Assembly: GCA_949286775.1 (NCBI GenBank)
Contig: CASEDW010000228.1
Span: 1-5,152, forward strand
Direction: 5' to 3'
From: an uncultured Eubacteriales bacterium
GTDB taxonomy: Bacteria > Bacillota > Clostridia > Lachnospirales > Lachnospiraceae
DNA length: 5,152 nt
Below, in pieces: positions 4,027 through 5,152 of this stretch (position 1 is the stretch's first letter; every line of letters begins with the position of its first letter). The notes under the pieces were generated by a model. It was not told the DNA's origin. It did no database searches and saw only the letters and a program-made list of their open reading frames with translations. Position numbers and translations under genes: made by a program.

Positions 4027-5152
4027 TCAGTCTACTGTTCTAAGGATTGTACAACGAACGTTCTGAGCGCCGCCGAATCCTCTGAGCATTGTGTATTTAG
4101 GAAGTTTCTTAACTGCATGATCTCCGGCCTGTCCGCGCATCTGGATAACAGCTTCGAATACATCAGCAAGACCTGAAGCACCCATAGCGTGTCCGTAGCA
4201 TGAACGTCCTCCGTTTGTACATACAGGTCTGTCGCCGTCGTATGCAAGACGTCCTTCAAGAGCGTATTTCCATCCCTCTCCGCGTGGGATATATCCAACT
4301 TCCTCAGCCGCAAGGAACTGTGAAGGAAGGATAAAGTCGTTAACCATAAGAAGATCCATGTCTTTTCCTGTAAGACCTGTAAGCTCATATACTTCAGCTG
4401 CAGCTTTAGCTGTAGATTTCATCTCTTCGTGAGGTACGATAGCATCAAGTACGCCTGCGCCTGTTCCGAGTACTTCGATAGGAGTCTGTTTCATATCTTT
4501 AGCCATCTCTGTAGGCATAACGATACAAGCAGCAGCTCCGTCTGCCGAAGGAGCGTTTGATGAAACACGAAGGTACTGAGTCATCTTAGGATTATATGGG
4601 CTCTTCATGTACTCCCATACATCGTCAAATCCTGCCTCTTTAGCAAGATCGTCAAATGTAGATCCTGTGTAAAGTGCACGTGGGTTGATAGCAGCCGCAC
4701 GACGTGCATGATAAGCTAATTTACAGAGAACATCGTCCATCTCATCAGCTGAGATTCCGTATGTTTTTGCATAGTAGTTTACCCAGTCGTCATGGTTCAT
4801 ACCCGGAGCTCCGCCAAGCCATCTTCCGTATGCACGGTCAAAGATAGTATCAAGATCAGGGAAGATTGCTTCAAGAGTGATAGGAACTCTGATGTGTGAT
4901 GGTTTATTTTCTACAGGCTGTCCGCATGCCATCTCGCATCCGCCTGTAAGAACACAGTCATATGCGCCTGATGCAACTGCGAAAACAGCTTCTTCAAGAG
5001 CAACATATCCTGTACAGCATCCTTCTGAATGAGCGATAGAACCTTTTCCTCTCATACCAAACCAGTCGGCAACCTGAAGGTTCATTGTCTGAGACTGCTG
5101 GAAAATGTGTGCAGCATGGCCGTGGAAGAAGTACTGAACATCTCTTGGCTCA
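4027..5152 (-). CDS. Thiolase-superfamily enzyme, SCP-x/PhlC-like (5' end missing)
   Basis: The frame stays open to the right edge, giving 374 residues; comparison with PhlC (about 398 residues, as I recall it) suggests some 45 N-terminal residues lie outside. Counting from the first visible residue, landmarks are HGHAAH (10-15), the nucleophile region AHSEGCCTG with Cys45/Cys46, LTGGCEM (69-75), SNAPSADGAAA (198-208), VNDFILPSQ (270-278) and the catalytic His loop NGGRSCYGHAMGASG (313-327, His321). The C-terminal CxG cysteine of classical degradative thiolases is absent: the position reads GFGGAQN. That, with the adjacent DUF35 gene, places it with SCP-x/PhlC-type enzymes that need a zinc-ribbon partner. 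Such enzymes make or break C-C bonds beside a carbonyl using a cysteine acyl intermediate. In this cluster it might cleave a beta-keto acyl-CoA from ring degradation, or transfer an acyl group to or from phloroglucinol; neither is shown by sequence. An internal ATG at 5085 is not the start because the conserved His block lies upstream of it. Confidence 0.88.
   Translation of the reverse strand, partial: EPRDVQYFFHGHAAHIFQQSQTMNLQVADWFGMRGKGSIAHSEGCCTGYVALEEAVFAVASGAYDCVLTGGCEMACGQPVENKPSHIRVPITLEAIFPDLDTIFDRAYGRWLGGAPGMNHDDWVNYYAKTYGISADEMDDVLCKLAYHARRAAAINPRALYTGSTFDDLAKEAGFDDVWEYMKSPYNPKMTQYLRVSSNAPSADGAAACIVMPTEMAKDMKQTPIEVLGTGAGVLDAIVPHEEMKSTAKAAAEVYELTGLTGKDMDLLMVNDFILPSQFLAAEEVGYIPRGEGWKYALEGRLAYDGDRPVCTNGGRSCYGHAMGASGLADVFEAVIQMRGQAGDHAVKKLPKYTMLRGFGGAQNVRCTILRTVD

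Noticed and set aside
4032..4388. 118-codon minus-strand open frame within the thiolase gene
   Set aside because: It is an alternative frame of the conserved thiolase C-terminus, where the His loop and other motifs read in the main frame.
1..5152. CRISPR arrays, insertion sequences, tRNA or rRNA genes
   Set aside because: No spaced direct repeats, transposase motifs, terminal repeats or RNA-gene signatures were seen; nearly all sequence is accounted for by the listed genes and short spacers.

Overview
The window looks like part of an anaerobic catabolic gene cluster from a low-to-moderate GC Gram-positive bacterium, most likely a gut or soil member of the Clostridia. The grounds are strong purine-rich Shine-Dalgarno sites (GGAGG type), a butyrate kinase gene, AT-rich spacers with sigma-A-like promoter elements, and a compact one-strand layout. 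Taxonomy is inferred from these traits only.

Layout: six genes lie on the minus strand and read from right to left. In transcription order they are: (1) a thiolase-superfamily condensing or cleaving enzyme whose N-terminus lies beyond the right edge; (2) a small zinc-ribbon/OB-fold (DUF35-type) partner protein; (3) a metallo-beta-lactamase-fold hydrolase with all metal ligands; (4) a butyrate kinase; (5) a hydrolase of the 2,4-diacetylphloroglucinol hydrolase (PhlG) / phloretin hydrolase family; (6) a SnoaL-like (NTF2-fold) protein. At the left edge is the 3' end of an unidentified plus-strand gene. It converges on the cluster, and a perfect 34-bp GC-rich palindrome between the two serves as a bidirectional terminator. 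No stretch of more than 300 bases lacks a gene.

The spacing suggests three transcriptional segments. The thiolase and DUF35 genes are 28 bases apart. A 100-base spacer with a hairpin precedes the MBL-fold and butyrate kinase genes, which are 21 bases apart. A 116-base spacer with a 52-base near-perfect inverted repeat over a candidate promoter precedes the hydrolase gene. The SnoaL-like gene overlaps the hydrolase by 11 bases and is probably translationally coupled to it.

Working hypothesis (inference): the cluster handles an acylated phloroglucinol or related beta-diketone aromatic, such as the flavonoid breakdown product phloretin. The PhlG/phloretin hydrolase family cleaves the C-C bond between a phloroglucinol ring and an acyl group. 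The thiolase plus DUF35 pair resembles the PhlC and PhlB subunits of the acyltransferase that acts on acetylphloroglucinols in Pseudomonas, but could equally cleave or condense acyl-CoA intermediates. Butyrate kinase would recover ATP from butyryl phosphate, butyrate being a known end product of anaerobic phloroglucinol fermentation. No phloroglucinol reductase, transporter or regulator is inside the window, so the substrate remains unproven.
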